Assembly (NCBI RefSeq): GCF_017875765.1
Contig: NZ_JAGGNA010000001.1
Location: 1,309,501-1,373,500 of the forward strand
DNA length: 64,000 nucleotides
Source: Flavobacterium sp. CG_23.5
GTDB taxonomy: Bacteria > Bacteroidota > Bacteroidia > Flavobacteriales > Flavobacteriaceae
Reading direction: 5' to 3'
Positions 45,131 to 53,204 of the stretch are shown one piece after another; the first letter of the stretch is position 1, and every line of letters begins with the position of its first letter. The translations under genes and the position numbers were made by a program. The notes under the pieces were generated by a model. That model had not been told where the DNA came from and did no database searches. It saw only the letters and a program-made list of their open reading frames with translations.

Positions 45131-45461
45131 AACCATATACGTGTAAGTTCATTTGAGTTAGATTCTTATTCGTATAATTTGTCATTCCGAGGAACGAGGA
45201 AACTCACTCGTAACTAATCAAACTTAAGAAAACCCATCCCCGTTGTAGCAATAAAAAAAATTGGTGAAATATTTTGAACCATATAAGAAATGAAAGTTCA
45301 TTTAAGTTGCGCTTTTTTAGGACTAGACGAATTTGTGATTTTAAGGAATGAGTAATCTCACTTGTAGTTTATTATGCTTAATGAGATTCCTCGTTCCTCG
45401 GAATGACAAAACTGAAGCAAAATATTTTCAACCAAATATGAAAATGAAAGTTCATTCACGT
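45131..45461. repeat. Degenerate ~150-bp tandem repeat with embedded 29-bp inverted repeat
   Basis: Three copies of a word beginning AACCATATA and containing AAGTTCATTTAAGTT start at 45131, 45278 and 45430, a period of about 150 bp. Within it, 45178-45206 and 45382-45410 are 29-nt reverse complements with one mismatch (core CATTCCGAGGAACGAGGAA). No ORF occupies this 479-nt gap between the convergent DUF2867 and photolyase genes. Confidence 0.65.
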
Positions 45462-45586
45462 TAAACTGGCTAGCATTATATTGTTTATAGTTGTTTTCGA
45501 ATCAATTAACATTAATAGAGAATTGCAATCTAATTTCGAACTTAAATGAACTTATATCCCTTATATGGTTAATCTATTTTTTTAAA

Positions 45587-46882
45587 TCACTTCAATATTC
45601 CAGATTTATAGGTAGCAATGGCTCTGTCTCTTGCGAACGCATGATCTACCATAGGTTCACCATAACCTAAATCAAATTCTTTTATCCACTTCCGAATGTA
45701 AATCCCTTTTTCGTCGAATTTTTTAAGTTGGATTTCAGGGTTAAAAACTCTAAAATAAGGCGCTGCGTCACAACCAGTTCCGGCTGCCCACTGCCAGTTT
45801 CCAACATTAGAAGACAATTCGTAATCCAATAATTTTTGGGCAAAATAAGCTTCTCCCCATTGCCATTGGACCAGTAAGTGCTTAATTAGAAAACTCGCCA
45901 CAACCATACGCACTCTATTGTGCATATATCCGGTTTCATTTAATTCTCGCATACCGGCATCCACCATGGGATAACCTGTATTACCAGAACACCAGCGCTT
46001 GAAATCTTCTTCGTTGTTGCGCCATTGAATGCCATCATAAGCCGATTTGAAGTTGTGCGTAACCACTTTTGGAAAACTAAAAAGTATTTGCATAAAAAAC
46101 TCTCTCCAAATCAATTCACTCAAGAAAACGTCATTTTTGTGCACTGCCCAATTAACTAATTTTCGAATGCTAACGGTACCAAAACGCAGATGTGGAGATA
46201 GATAAGTTGTTTTATCCAAAGCTGGAAAATCACGTATATCCTGATAATTACCAACGTATTTTAAATTATGAGGTCGCACTTTTATAGTACTTTCTTCAAA
46301 CCCTATTTCTTCTAAACTAGGGAAAGCAAAATTACTTTTATAGAAATTAGAAAATTTATCTGAAGTTTCATATTCCTGAACCGGAGCAAGTGATTTGTAT
46401 TTTTCCAGCCATTTATTTTTAAAAGGAGTGTAAACCGTATAAGGCAATCCATCCGCTTTTGTGATTTCTTTTTCTTCGAAAATCACTTGATCTTTGAACA
46501 AAAATGAAGCACTGTTATTTGAATTTAATACTTCGCAAATAGCTAAATCTCTTTTGATGGCGTAAGGTTCATAATCTTTATTGAAGAAAACTTCTTTTAC
46601 ATCAAACTCTTGGAGAAGCGATTGCCAAACATCCATTGTTTTTCCTTTTTTTACCAAAAGGGAACTTCCAATTTTTTGTAATTCAGCATTTATATTCGAA
46701 AGAGACTCATATATGAAATTCACTCTCGCGTCGTTTTTTGGTAAACTGTCTAAAATGGCCTCATCAAAAATGAATATAGGAACTACGGGATATTTAGAGG
46801 TCAAAGCATGGTATAAACCCACATTATCATCCAGTCGCAAATCTCGTCTGAACCAAAATAGCGCTACTTCTTGCTTAATCAT
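45587..46882 (-). CDS. phrB: Class I CPD deoxyribodipyrimidine photolyase
   Basis: A 431-residue photolyase that uses blue light and FADH- to split cyclobutane pyrimidine dimers. The full signature set is present: ALFWFRRDLRLDDN at the start, YLSPHLRFGTVSIRK, ELIWREFFMQILF, and the FAD/DNA block GNWQWAAGTGCDAAPYFRVF followed by NP. It overlaps the SRPBCC gene by 4 nt (ATGA), so the two are coupled. The genes lie downstream of the crt cluster on the same strand. Confidence 0.93.
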   Translation of the reverse strand: MIKQEVALFWFRRDLRLDDNVGLYHALTSKYPVVPIFIFDEAILDSLPKNDARVNFIYESLSNINAELQKIGSSLLVKKGKTMDVWQSLLQEFDVKEVFFNKDYEPYAIKRDLAICEVLNSNNSASFLFKDQVIFEEKEITKADGLPYTVYTPFKNKWLEKYKSLAPVQEYETSDKFSNFYKSNFAFPSLEEIGFEESTIKVRPHNLKYVGNYQDIRDFPALDKTTYLSPHLRFGTVSIRKLVNWAVHKNDVFLSELIWREFFMQILFSFPKVVTHNFKSAYDGIQWRNNEEDFKRWCSGNTGYPMVDAGMRELNETGYMHNRVRMVVASFLIKHLLVQWQWGEAYFAQKLLDYELSSNVGNWQWAAGTGCDAAPYFRVFNPEIQLKKFDEKGIYIRKWIKEFDLGYGEPMVDHAFARDRAIATYKSGILK

Positions 46883-47343
46883 TTTTTCGAATTAAACATT
46901 TCATCCACTTTAGTTACACGATAAGCAAAAATGGATTTTAATTTATTTTTAACTAGCAGTGTATTCATGATTCGACCCAAGAAGCCAAGTGGTAATCCGT
47001 AATGTACCACATCGGTCATTTTGGTTCCGTTTGGTGTTGCTTCAAAGAAATGTTTGTGGTGCCAAAAACTGTAGGGGCCAAATTTTTGCTCGTCAATAAA
47101 ATAGCTATTTTCTTTAACGCAAGTAATTAGCGTCATCCACGATAATGTAATCCCAAAAAGCGGCGTTACTTTATATTGAATGATTTGACCTGGATACATG
47201 GACTTCTGGTCAAAATCAGTGATTTCAAAACCCATTCCTTCCGGTGTGATTTTCTGAAGATTTTTCGGATTGGAAAAGAAAGCCCAACATTCTTCTACAG
47301 TTGCATTTACGTGTTGGACAGTTTCTTGTTTGTATATTTTCAT
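46879..47343 (-). CDS. SRPBCC / START-like ligand-binding protein
   Basis: A 154-residue SRPBCC-fold protein (YKQETVQHVNATVEECWAFF, then SNPKNLQKITP; FGPYSFWHHKHFFEATPNGT, then KMTDVVHYGLP), typical of the group encoded beside TIGR01777 epimerases and photolyases. I use the ATG at 47343. The open frame continues upstream through a GC-rich structured repeat, which would add 71 implausible residues. Its stop overlaps the phrB start. The bound ligand, probably a lipid or aromatic molecule, is unknown. Confidence 0.85.
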   Translation of the reverse strand: MKIYKQETVQHVNATVEECWAFFSNPKNLQKITPEGMGFEITDFDQKSMYPGQIIQYKVTPLFGITLSWMTLITCVKENSYFIDEQKFGPYSFWHHKHFFEATPNGTKMTDVVHYGLPLGFLGRIMNTLLVKNKLKSIFAYRVTKVDEMFNSKK

Positions 47344-47385
47344 GGTTGGTATTTTAGAGATAAATAGTGTCGTATGGATGGGCTC

Positions 47386-47497
47386 GCGTGAGGGACAGCA
47401 GTGGAGCTCTTTTTTGTATCGCCTTTTTTGGCGGTACAAAAAAAGCGGGAACGGATTGCCCGACCCCGCTGTAACGCTAGTGAAAGCGGGGACACGC
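47386..47497. repeat. GC-rich structured intergenic element
   Basis: It is much richer in G+C than its surroundings. One stem is TTTTTTGTATCGCC (47410-47423) against 47430-47443. A second is CCCCGCT (47464-47470) against AGCGGGG (47485-47491). A closing helix pairs GCGTG (47386-47390) with CACGC (47493-47497). It lies between crtZ and the SRPBCC gene and encodes nothing sensible. Confidence 0.6.
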
Positions 47498-47510
47498 CCA
47501 AACGGAATTA

Positions 47511-47951
47511 CTAGATTTTGTAGTATTTGAATGGTACAAATAGCATTCCGAAACACTCACCGTGTTCCTTGCCTAAATGTTTGTGATGCACTTTGTGCGC
47601 TTTACGTAAGCCAATTAAGTACTTGTTATTAGTGTTCTTGAACCACTTGAAACGCTGGTGAATCAATACATCATGAATAGTAAAATAGCAGAAACCATAA
47701 AACGTAATTCCTAAACCGATGAAAAATAAATAATTCACGCCACCTTCTACACCAAAGTAAAAAAGGACAATACTTGGCAAGGCAAAAATCACGAAGAAGA
47801 TGTCATTTCGTTCAAATATATTGGCATACTTAGGCTGATGATGATCCGCATGAAAATACCACATCAAACCATGCATTAAGTATTTATGGGTTAGCCAAGT
47901 AACACATTCCATTATCAGGAAAACTCCAAGAAAAATTAAAAAAGAAATCAT
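47511..47951 (-). CDS. crtZ: Beta-carotene hydroxylase (fatty acid hydroxylase superfamily)
   Basis: A 146-residue integral membrane di-iron hydroxylase that converts beta-carotene to zeaxanthin. His-box residues are in HKYLMHGLMWYFHADHHQ, HDVLIHQRF and HKVHHKH, with two pairs of hydrophobic helices between. The length is normal for CrtZ. It is the third gene of the crtI-crtB-crtZ run. No lycopene cyclase lies in this window, so crtY must be elsewhere. Confidence 0.9.
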   Translation of the reverse strand: MISFLIFLGVFLIMECVTWLTHKYLMHGLMWYFHADHHQPKYANIFERNDIFFVIFALPSIVLFYFGVEGGVNYLFFIGLGITFYGFCYFTIHDVLIHQRFKWFKNTNNKYLIGLRKAHKVHHKHLGKEHGECFGMLFVPFKYYKI

Positions 47952-47979
47952 TATTATTTTTATTTAAATGTAAAAAAAT

Positions 47980-48819
47980 TTAAACCAATTTAAGTTTGTA
48001 GGACACGAATGACTTAGCTAGAAGTCCCGCTTTTGTATAATTAGAAACTCGAATTCTTTCGTTACCAATTTCATGACACGGCGTGTTTTCCAACTTTTTC
48101 AATAGCTTTTTATAATAAACAAATGCAGTATACACCCCGAATTTAGCTTCGATAGGCAGTTTCAGAATTCCTTGATAAGCCACATCAAAATCTTCCTGAA
48201 TTTCCTTTATAATCATTTTTTTAGCCTTTTCATCAAATGAATTTAAATCCACTCCAGGAAAATAATTCCTGTTTAAAATCAAATTATCATCCTTCAAATC
48301 GCGCAAAAAATTAACTTTCTGAAAAGCGGAACCTAAACGCATTGCTTCCATTTTTAATTCTTCATATCGATGGTCTTTTCCGGCCACAAAAACTTTAAGA
48401 CACATTAGTCCTACAACATCAGCCGAGCCATAAATATAATCTTCATATTCTGATTTACTGTTATAATCGGATTTGATTAAATCCAATTTCATACTTTTTA
48501 AGAAAGCTTGAATCATATCATCCGTAATATTATATTGCTTAACGGTATGCTGAAACGAGTTCAAAATAGGATTTAAACTTATCCCCAAATTAAAGGACTT
48601 ATAATATTCTTTTTCGAAATCATTAATTAAGCTCTCTTTGTCGTAACCGTGAAATGAATCTACAATTTCGTCTGCAAAACGCACAAAACCATAGATACTG
48701 TAAATCGCATCTCGAATACTTGGCGAAAGCATATAAACTGCCAATGAAAATGAAGTACTATAGTTTTTAGTAACTAACTTACTGCATTTGAAAGATACAT
48801 CATCAAATAATTTTTTCAT
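47980..48819 (-). CDS. crtB: Phytoene synthase
   Basis: A 279-residue squalene/phytoene synthase condensing two GGPP molecules to phytoene. The two Asp-rich motifs read FVRFADEIVD (about 44-53) and KVNFLRDLKDD (about 163-173), with YCYxVAG replaced by the related YIYGSADVVGLM. It starts 2 nt after the crtI stop, so the two are tightly coupled. Confidence 0.93.
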   Translation of the reverse strand: MKKLFDDVSFKCSKLVTKNYSTSFSLAVYMLSPSIRDAIYSIYGFVRFADEIVDSFHGYDKESLINDFEKEYYKSFNLGISLNPILNSFQHTVKQYNITDDMIQAFLKSMKLDLIKSDYNSKSEYEDYIYGSADVVGLMCLKVFVAGKDHRYEELKMEAMRLGSAFQKVNFLRDLKDDNLILNRNYFPGVDLNSFDEKAKKMIIKEIQEDFDVAYQGILKLPIEAKFGVYTAFVYYKKLLKKLENTPCHEIGNERIRVSNYTKAGLLAKSFVSYKLKLV

Positions 48820-48821
48820 AT

Positions 48822-50291
48822 TTATTGATCTAAAAATTGCTTGTTTATCAAATCTGAAACTAATTTTCCTGAGATTAATGCTGGAGGCACTCCAGGACCA
48901 GGAACGGTCAATTGACCGGTGAAATATAAATTTTTAACCTTTTTACTTTTAAGCTTTGGTCTCAAGAAAGCAGTTTGTAGTAAAGTATTTGCCATTCCGT
49001 AGGCATTTCCTTTGTACGAATTGTATTCTGAAACAAAATCATTTTTACAAAAAGATTCTTTAAATATAATGTTATTTTTTATACTTTGTTGCGTTAGAGC
49101 CTCAAAACGATCAATTATTTTATCAAAATATTCCTCCCGTAATGCCTCAGTATCTTCGATTCCAGGAGCAAGCGGAATTAGAAAAAATCCAGATTCCATT
49201 CCTTCTGGCGCGGCTGTTTTATCAGTCAGCGAAGGGAAATTAGCATAAAACAGAGGCTCTTTTGGCCATTGTGGTTCATCATAAATATCCTTGGCATGCT
49301 GATAAAAATCAACATCAAAAAATAAGGCATGATGTGAAACGTTTTCAATTTTTTTATTAAAGCCAACATAAAATAGTAATGAGGAAGGCGCGAAAACCCT
49401 GCTTTCCCAATACTTTTCTGAATAGGCTCGGTGTTGCTCATCTAGTAATGTTTCGGTATGATGATAATCCGCTCCACTCAAAATCAGGTCAGAAGTAATC
49501 ATTTTACCATCTACTACAATCGCCTTTGCCGTTTTATTTTGGACGATTATTTTTTCGATATTTGAATTTGTGTGAAAAGTCACCCCTAATTCTCTGGCTA
49601 AACTTTCCATGGCTCGAACTACGTCAAACATTCCTGTTTTTGGATGCCAAGTTCCCAAACCAAAATCGGCGTAATTCATAAAACTATAAAATGATGGTGT
49701 GTCTGATGGTTTGGCTCCCAGAAACAATACCGGAAACTCCAAAATTTGAATTAACCGTTCATTTTTAAATTTCTTTCGAACATCTCTACTGATGTTACTA
49801 AAAAACTGTCCTACTTTCATAGTAGTTTCTACCGTTACTAATTCTAAAGGCGAAACTCCCGGACGATAAACCAACTCTTTTATGGCAATGTCATAATTAC
49901 TTTTGGCTTCAGAGATAAATTTATTCAAAATTTTCCCACTTCCTTTTTCAATTGACTCAAAAGTCGCCTCAATTTCTGCTAGATTATCTGCGATGGCAAT
50001 AAATTCATTGATTCCAAAATAAACGCTATACGCCGGAGACAATTTTATCAGCTCATAATAATCTGTTGTTTTCTTTCCAAAATCAGCAAAAAAACGATCA
50101 AAGACATCTGGCATCCAATACCAACTTGGACCCATGTCAAAAGTGAAACCGTCTCTTTTTAACTGTCGAGCTCTACCACCAATGCTACCATTTTTCTCGT
50201 AAACCGTAACCTCATGTCCGCTTTGCGCTAAATAGCACGATGCTGCCATAGCTGAAAATCCGGAACCTATAATTGTAATTGTTTTTTTCAT
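48822..50291 (-). CDS. crtI: Phytoene desaturase
   Basis: A 489-residue CrtI-type FAD enzyme that introduces four double bases into phytoene to give lycopene. The N-terminal dinucleotide fold reads IIGSGFSAMAASCYLAQSGH, then VTVYEKN. The C-terminal carotenoid signature is YFTGQLTVPGPGVPPALISG. The gene lies 37 nt downstream of the MerR-type regulator, and the gap holds a perfect -7 element (TATATTTG on the minus strand, 50300-50307) inside an inverted repeat. This is the likely control point of the carotenoid operon. Confidence 0.93.
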   Translation of the reverse strand: MKKTITIIGSGFSAMAASCYLAQSGHEVTVYEKNGSIGGRARQLKRDGFTFDMGPSWYWMPDVFDRFFADFGKKTTDYYELIKLSPAYSVYFGINEFIAIADNLAEIEATFESIEKGSGKILNKFISEAKSNYDIAIKELVYRPGVSPLELVTVETTMKVGQFFSNISRDVRKKFKNERLIQILEFPVLFLGAKPSDTPSFYSFMNYADFGLGTWHPKTGMFDVVRAMESLARELGVTFHTNSNIEKIIVQNKTAKAIVVDGKMITSDLILSGADYHHTETLLDEQHRAYSEKYWESRVFAPSSLLFYVGFNKKIENVSHHALFFDVDFYQHAKDIYDEPQWPKEPLFYANFPSLTDKTAAPEGMESGFFLIPLAPGIEDTEALREEYFDKIIDRFEALTQQSIKNNIIFKESFCKNDFVSEYNSYKGNAYGMANTLLQTAFLRPKLKSKKVKNLYFTGQLTVPGPGVPPALISGKLVSDLINKQFLDQ

Positions 50292-50322
50292 TTGTTTAGC
50301 AAATATACGAAAAGATTAAACA
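50291..50322. promoter_or_regulatory. Candidate operator, site 2 (TTTGTTTA-N17-TTAAACA), overlapping the crtI promoter
   Basis: Left half 50291-50298 and right half 50316-50322, with the same spacing as site 1. A perfect minus-strand -7 box (50300-50307) lies in its spacer. A protein bound here would block crtI transcription. Confidence 0.45.
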
Positions 50323-50328
50323 AAATAA

Positions 50329-51225
50329 CTAAATATGATTTATTAATTCAGTCATCGAAGTGAAAATTGAAATTTTCTCCGAAAGTTCTTCTCTTTTAAT
50401 AAATTCAACCATTCTGCCAATGTACCATAATTCGTTAGTATCATCTAATAGTTCGACAGTCATTTTTGCAACATATTCATTTACCACATCTTTTTCAGGC
50501 TGAACCGTCAAATAAGAAACAAAAACAATAGAATCAAAATGCTTCTTTAAATCTTTCAAATTTTCAATAGGCATACTTTCGCCAAGATAGATTGCTTTAT
50601 AACCGTGCAATAAAATTTCGTATTGCAAATACATCAAACCCAACTCATGTATTTCATTTAATGGAAGCGAGAGGACAAAAACTTTATCTAATTTAGTTGG
50701 TTTTAAAACTTGCAGTTTTTCCGTATTTACCAGCAGTTTTTGTTTTATCAAGTAGCTAATAAAATGCTCGTGCGCGGGGGATATTGTGTCAGACTGCCAT
50801 AATAATCCCAGTTCGTTCATCAAAGGAATGAAGACTTCATGAAATATTTCTTTAAATGATTTGTCCGCAATTAACCAATTGTAGGTGGTAAAAAATAATT
50901 CCTGGTCAAAGTTCATCATTGCCATTTTGAAAGCACTGATTGCGTGACTTTTGGCTGTTTTGCTTGAAATTATTTCGCGAACAAGCGAAGGTATTTTATC
51001 CTGAGGATAGGTTGCAATTTTCGAAATCTTGTATCCATAATCATGCAACAAAGTAATATTCAACAGTTTTTGTAAACTGGCCAAATCATATAATCGAATA
51101 TTGGTATCTGTTCGCATGGGTTGAAGTATGTCATATCTTTTCTCCCAAATTCGTATTGTATGCGCTTTTATTCCTGAAAGGTTTTCAAGATCTTTTATGC
51201 TGAATACGTTTTTTACATTGTTCAT
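50329..51225 (-). CDS. MerR-family regulator with cobalamin-binding domain (CarH/LitR-type photoreceptor)
   Basis: A 298-residue protein with an N-terminal MerR helix-turn-helix (FSIKDLENLSGIKAHTIRIW, then EKRYDIL), a helical bundle and a C-terminal B12-binding Rossmann domain. The light-sensing motif W-x9-EH is intact (WQSDTISPAHEH, about residues 144-155), as is the lower-ligand ExHxxG (EIHELG, about 190-195). In characterised CarH, dark AdoCbl-bound tetramer represses carotenoid genes and light releases it. The same is expected here for crtI-crtB-crtZ and perhaps the divergent photolyase block. Confidence 0.88.
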   Translation of the reverse strand: MNNVKNVFSIKDLENLSGIKAHTIRIWEKRYDILQPMRTDTNIRLYDLASLQKLLNITLLHDYGYKISKIATYPQDKIPSLVREIISSKTAKSHAISAFKMAMMNFDQELFFTTYNWLIADKSFKEIFHEVFIPLMNELGLLWQSDTISPAHEHFISYLIKQKLLVNTEKLQVLKPTKLDKVFVLSLPLNEIHELGLMYLQYEILLHGYKAIYLGESMPIENLKDLKKHFDSIVFVSYLTVQPEKDVVNEYVAKMTVELLDDTNELWYIGRMVEFIKREELSEKISIFTSMTELINHI

Positions 51226-51246
51226 CGTTTACCTAAATTTAATAAA

Positions 51247-51279
51247 CAAATGTAAAATAAATTTACTTATAAATCTCAA
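51247..51279 (-). promoter_or_regulatory. Predicted promoter of the MerR/CarH-type gene
   Basis: On the minus strand TTG (51277-51279) and a perfect TACATTTG (51247-51254) are separated by 22 nt, slightly long. The -7 box is followed by TTTGTTTA-like DNA resembling the candidate operator half-site, which hints at autoregulation. Confidence 0.5.
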
Positions 51280-51299
51280 ATAACTTAAAAACTATAGTA

Positions 51300-52253
51300 T
51301 TATTCCAAAGTGACGCTTTTAAATGCATTTAATTTATCTAAATTCAGAATAGTCTTAGAATTATCATCACTTCTGCCGTACATGGGTTCAAACTTTGCCC
51401 CAAATACTATTTCTGCAAAAGTATAGGAAGTACGAGTTGCCACGGTATTACTAAACATATCGTCGAAGGTTTTAATGTAAACAACTATTTCTCCATTCGT
51501 GTTACTAAAATCTTCTTTGGAATAACCAAATAGTGGACTGTCTTCTGTAATGGGATGTACTAAAGTCCAACTTAAAGTTAGTGCATTAATTCTCTCCATT
51601 TCTAAAGCTAAAGAGTAGAATTTGTTAATTAATTTTCCATCTTCCTCTACGCTCATTCCTAGCGTTACTTTGGCTTCAGCATCGGTGAAATTAGTATTTT
51701 TAAAAGGCGTAGTTCGAATCATCAACCCCGTAATTTCTCCATATGGCGCAATCAATGCGTTGTTTGAAAATTTCAAAAAGGCAGTAGGTTTACTAAATCG
51801 ACCAAAAAATAAACCCGTAGCAATTGCAAAACTCAATAGTCCAAAAAGTGCTTCAGCCGCAGAAAGCGCACTGGTCAAAAAACCGGAAGGACTAATATGC
51901 CCGTAACCAACAGTAGTAAAGGTTTGTGCACTAAAAAAATAAGCTTGCCCGAATTTGACCCATTCACTATCATTATTTGCAATTCCATTTAAATGCTCAA
52001 TTCCGATTCCATAATAAATCGACGCAAAAATAAAATTAATTCCAACATAGAAACTTAAAATAATAAGCATAAATTTCCATGTAGCCATGTCAATCATTGT
52101 GTGATACCAACTGATTCGGTGCAAAATATGCATTCCTCGTTTTTCCACATTTGCTGTACCATTTTTGTTCACATAACGACCACCATAACTGTTTGCGTTA
52201 GTTCCGAAACCTGTGTTCTTATCCGCTTTTGCTTTAGCATTTATATTTTTCAA
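51300..52253 (-). CDS. Inward-rectifier (Kir-type) potassium channel
   Basis: A 317-residue prokaryotic Kir channel. After a cytosolic N-terminus there are two membrane helices (about 58-85 and 135-160) flanking a pore loop with the K+ filter TVGYGHISP. A C-terminal immunoglobulin-like cytosolic domain follows (GLMIRTTPFKNTNFTDAEAK, VHPITEDSPLFGYSKEDF). Length matches KirBac proteins. It is a single gene, 75 nt from the MerR gene and on the same strand. Confidence 0.9.
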   Translation of the reverse strand: MKNINAKAKADKNTGFGTNANSYGGRYVNKNGTANVEKRGMHILHRISWYHTMIDMATWKFMLIILSFYVGINFIFASIYYGIGIEHLNGIANNDSEWVKFGQAYFFSAQTFTTVGYGHISPSGFLTSALSAAEALFGLLSFAIATGLFFGRFSKPTAFLKFSNNALIAPYGEITGLMIRTTPFKNTNFTDAEAKVTLGMSVEEDGKLINKFYSLALEMERINALTLSWTLVHPITEDSPLFGYSKEDFSNTNGEIVVYIKTFDDMFSNTVATRTSYTFAEIVFGAKFEPMYGRSDDNSKTILNLDKLNAFKSVTLE

Positions 52254-52474
52254 AAGAGATTTGTTTTTTATAATTAGTTCATAGTAAAATTAGTTAAAAT
52301 CTAATTCAAAAGAAAGACGCTTTTTTTTAAAAAAATTAAACCTGATGAGTCATAATATTCACTTTTTTTGAAGCAACCAACATGAAAAACTCCTGAAGAT
52401 CTTTCCAAACTTAAATTCAATTTTAAATTACAAAAACATTTATAAAAAAACGTAAAAAATAACCAAACTACTTG

Positions 52475-52503
52475 AAAATCAGTACCTTTATTATACTGAT
52501 TTT
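52475..52503. promoter_or_regulatory. Inverted repeat upstream of the phosphoribosyltransferase gene
   Basis: AAAATCAGTA (52475-52484) and TACTGATTTT (52494-52503) are perfect reverse complements around 9 nt, ending 22 nt before the ATG at 52526. It is either an operator or a leader hairpin. Confidence 0.4.
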
Positions 52504-52525
52504 TAATTATATAAAACCTACAGTT

Positions 52526-53161
52526 ATGTATGACGAGATGTTTGAAGATCGAATTGAGGCTGCTGTACTACTTTCAGAGAGGTTAAAAAAATATAAGAAT
52601 AGCAATGCCATAGTTCTTGCTGTTCCTCGAGGTGGAGTACCCATTGGATTAATAATTGCCAAAAATTTACATCTCCCATTGGATATTGTACTCTCGAAAA
52701 AAATAGGGCATCCGTATAATAAAGAATTTGCTGTTGGAGCCGTATCAATGAACTCCATGATTATAGATAAACATCCTGATGTTCATCAAGCGTATATTGA
52801 TCAGGAAACAATTAGGCTACGAAAACTATTAAAGGAAAAGTACAAACTTTATATGGGCAATCGTGAACCTCTGGATATCCATGGAAAAAACATCATCTTA
52901 GTGGATGATGGAATCGCGACAGGAAACACCCTTTTAGTAAGCATAGCAATGTTGCGAAAAAAGAATCCGGCAAAAATTATCGTGGCCGTGCCTGTTGTTC
53001 CTTATGATACCGTGACTAAATTCGAAGACAGCGCAGACGAATTTATTTATATTATTGCCTCAAAACAGTTTAGAGGAGTGGGAGGATTTTATCAAGAGTT
53101 CACACAAGTAGAAGATGAGGAAGTGATTCAAATGCTACAGCTACCTAAACCCGCAGAATAA
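52526..53161 (+). CDS. Phosphoribosyltransferase-family protein
   Basis: A 211-residue type I PRTase fold of the group often found with small hydrolases in stress clusters. The PRPP loop is IILVDDGIATGNTLL (about 121-135). AVPRGGVPIGLIIA (about 33-46) is a second conserved stretch of this subfamily. The ATG at 52526 gives the standard start; an extension to 52472 would run through the inverted repeat. The next gene encodes an alpha/beta hydrolase, a common partner of these PRTases (sometimes fused). The substrate is unknown. Confidence 0.75.
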   Translation: MYDEMFEDRIEAAVLLSERLKKYKNSNAIVLAVPRGGVPIGLIIAKNLHLPLDIVLSKKIGHPYNKEFAVGAVSMNSMIIDKHPDVHQAYIDQETIRLRKLLKEKYKLYMGNREPLDIHGKNIILVDDGIATGNTLLVSIAMLRKKNPAKIIVAVPVVPYDTVTKFEDSADEFIYIIASKQFRGVGGFYQEFTQVEDEEVIQMLQLPKPAE

Positions 53162-53204
53162 AAATGCAACTATTTAATCTCGCTCATTTCAAAATGTACA
53201 ATTC

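Noticed and set aside
45131..45461. CRISPR array
   Set aside because: Only three degenerate units at about 150-bp period, no uniform short repeats and no cas genes.
47344..47556. N-terminal extension of the SRPBCC protein and a plus-strand ORF over the same stretch
   Set aside because: Both run through the GC-rich structured repeat. The SRPBCC fold begins at 47343.
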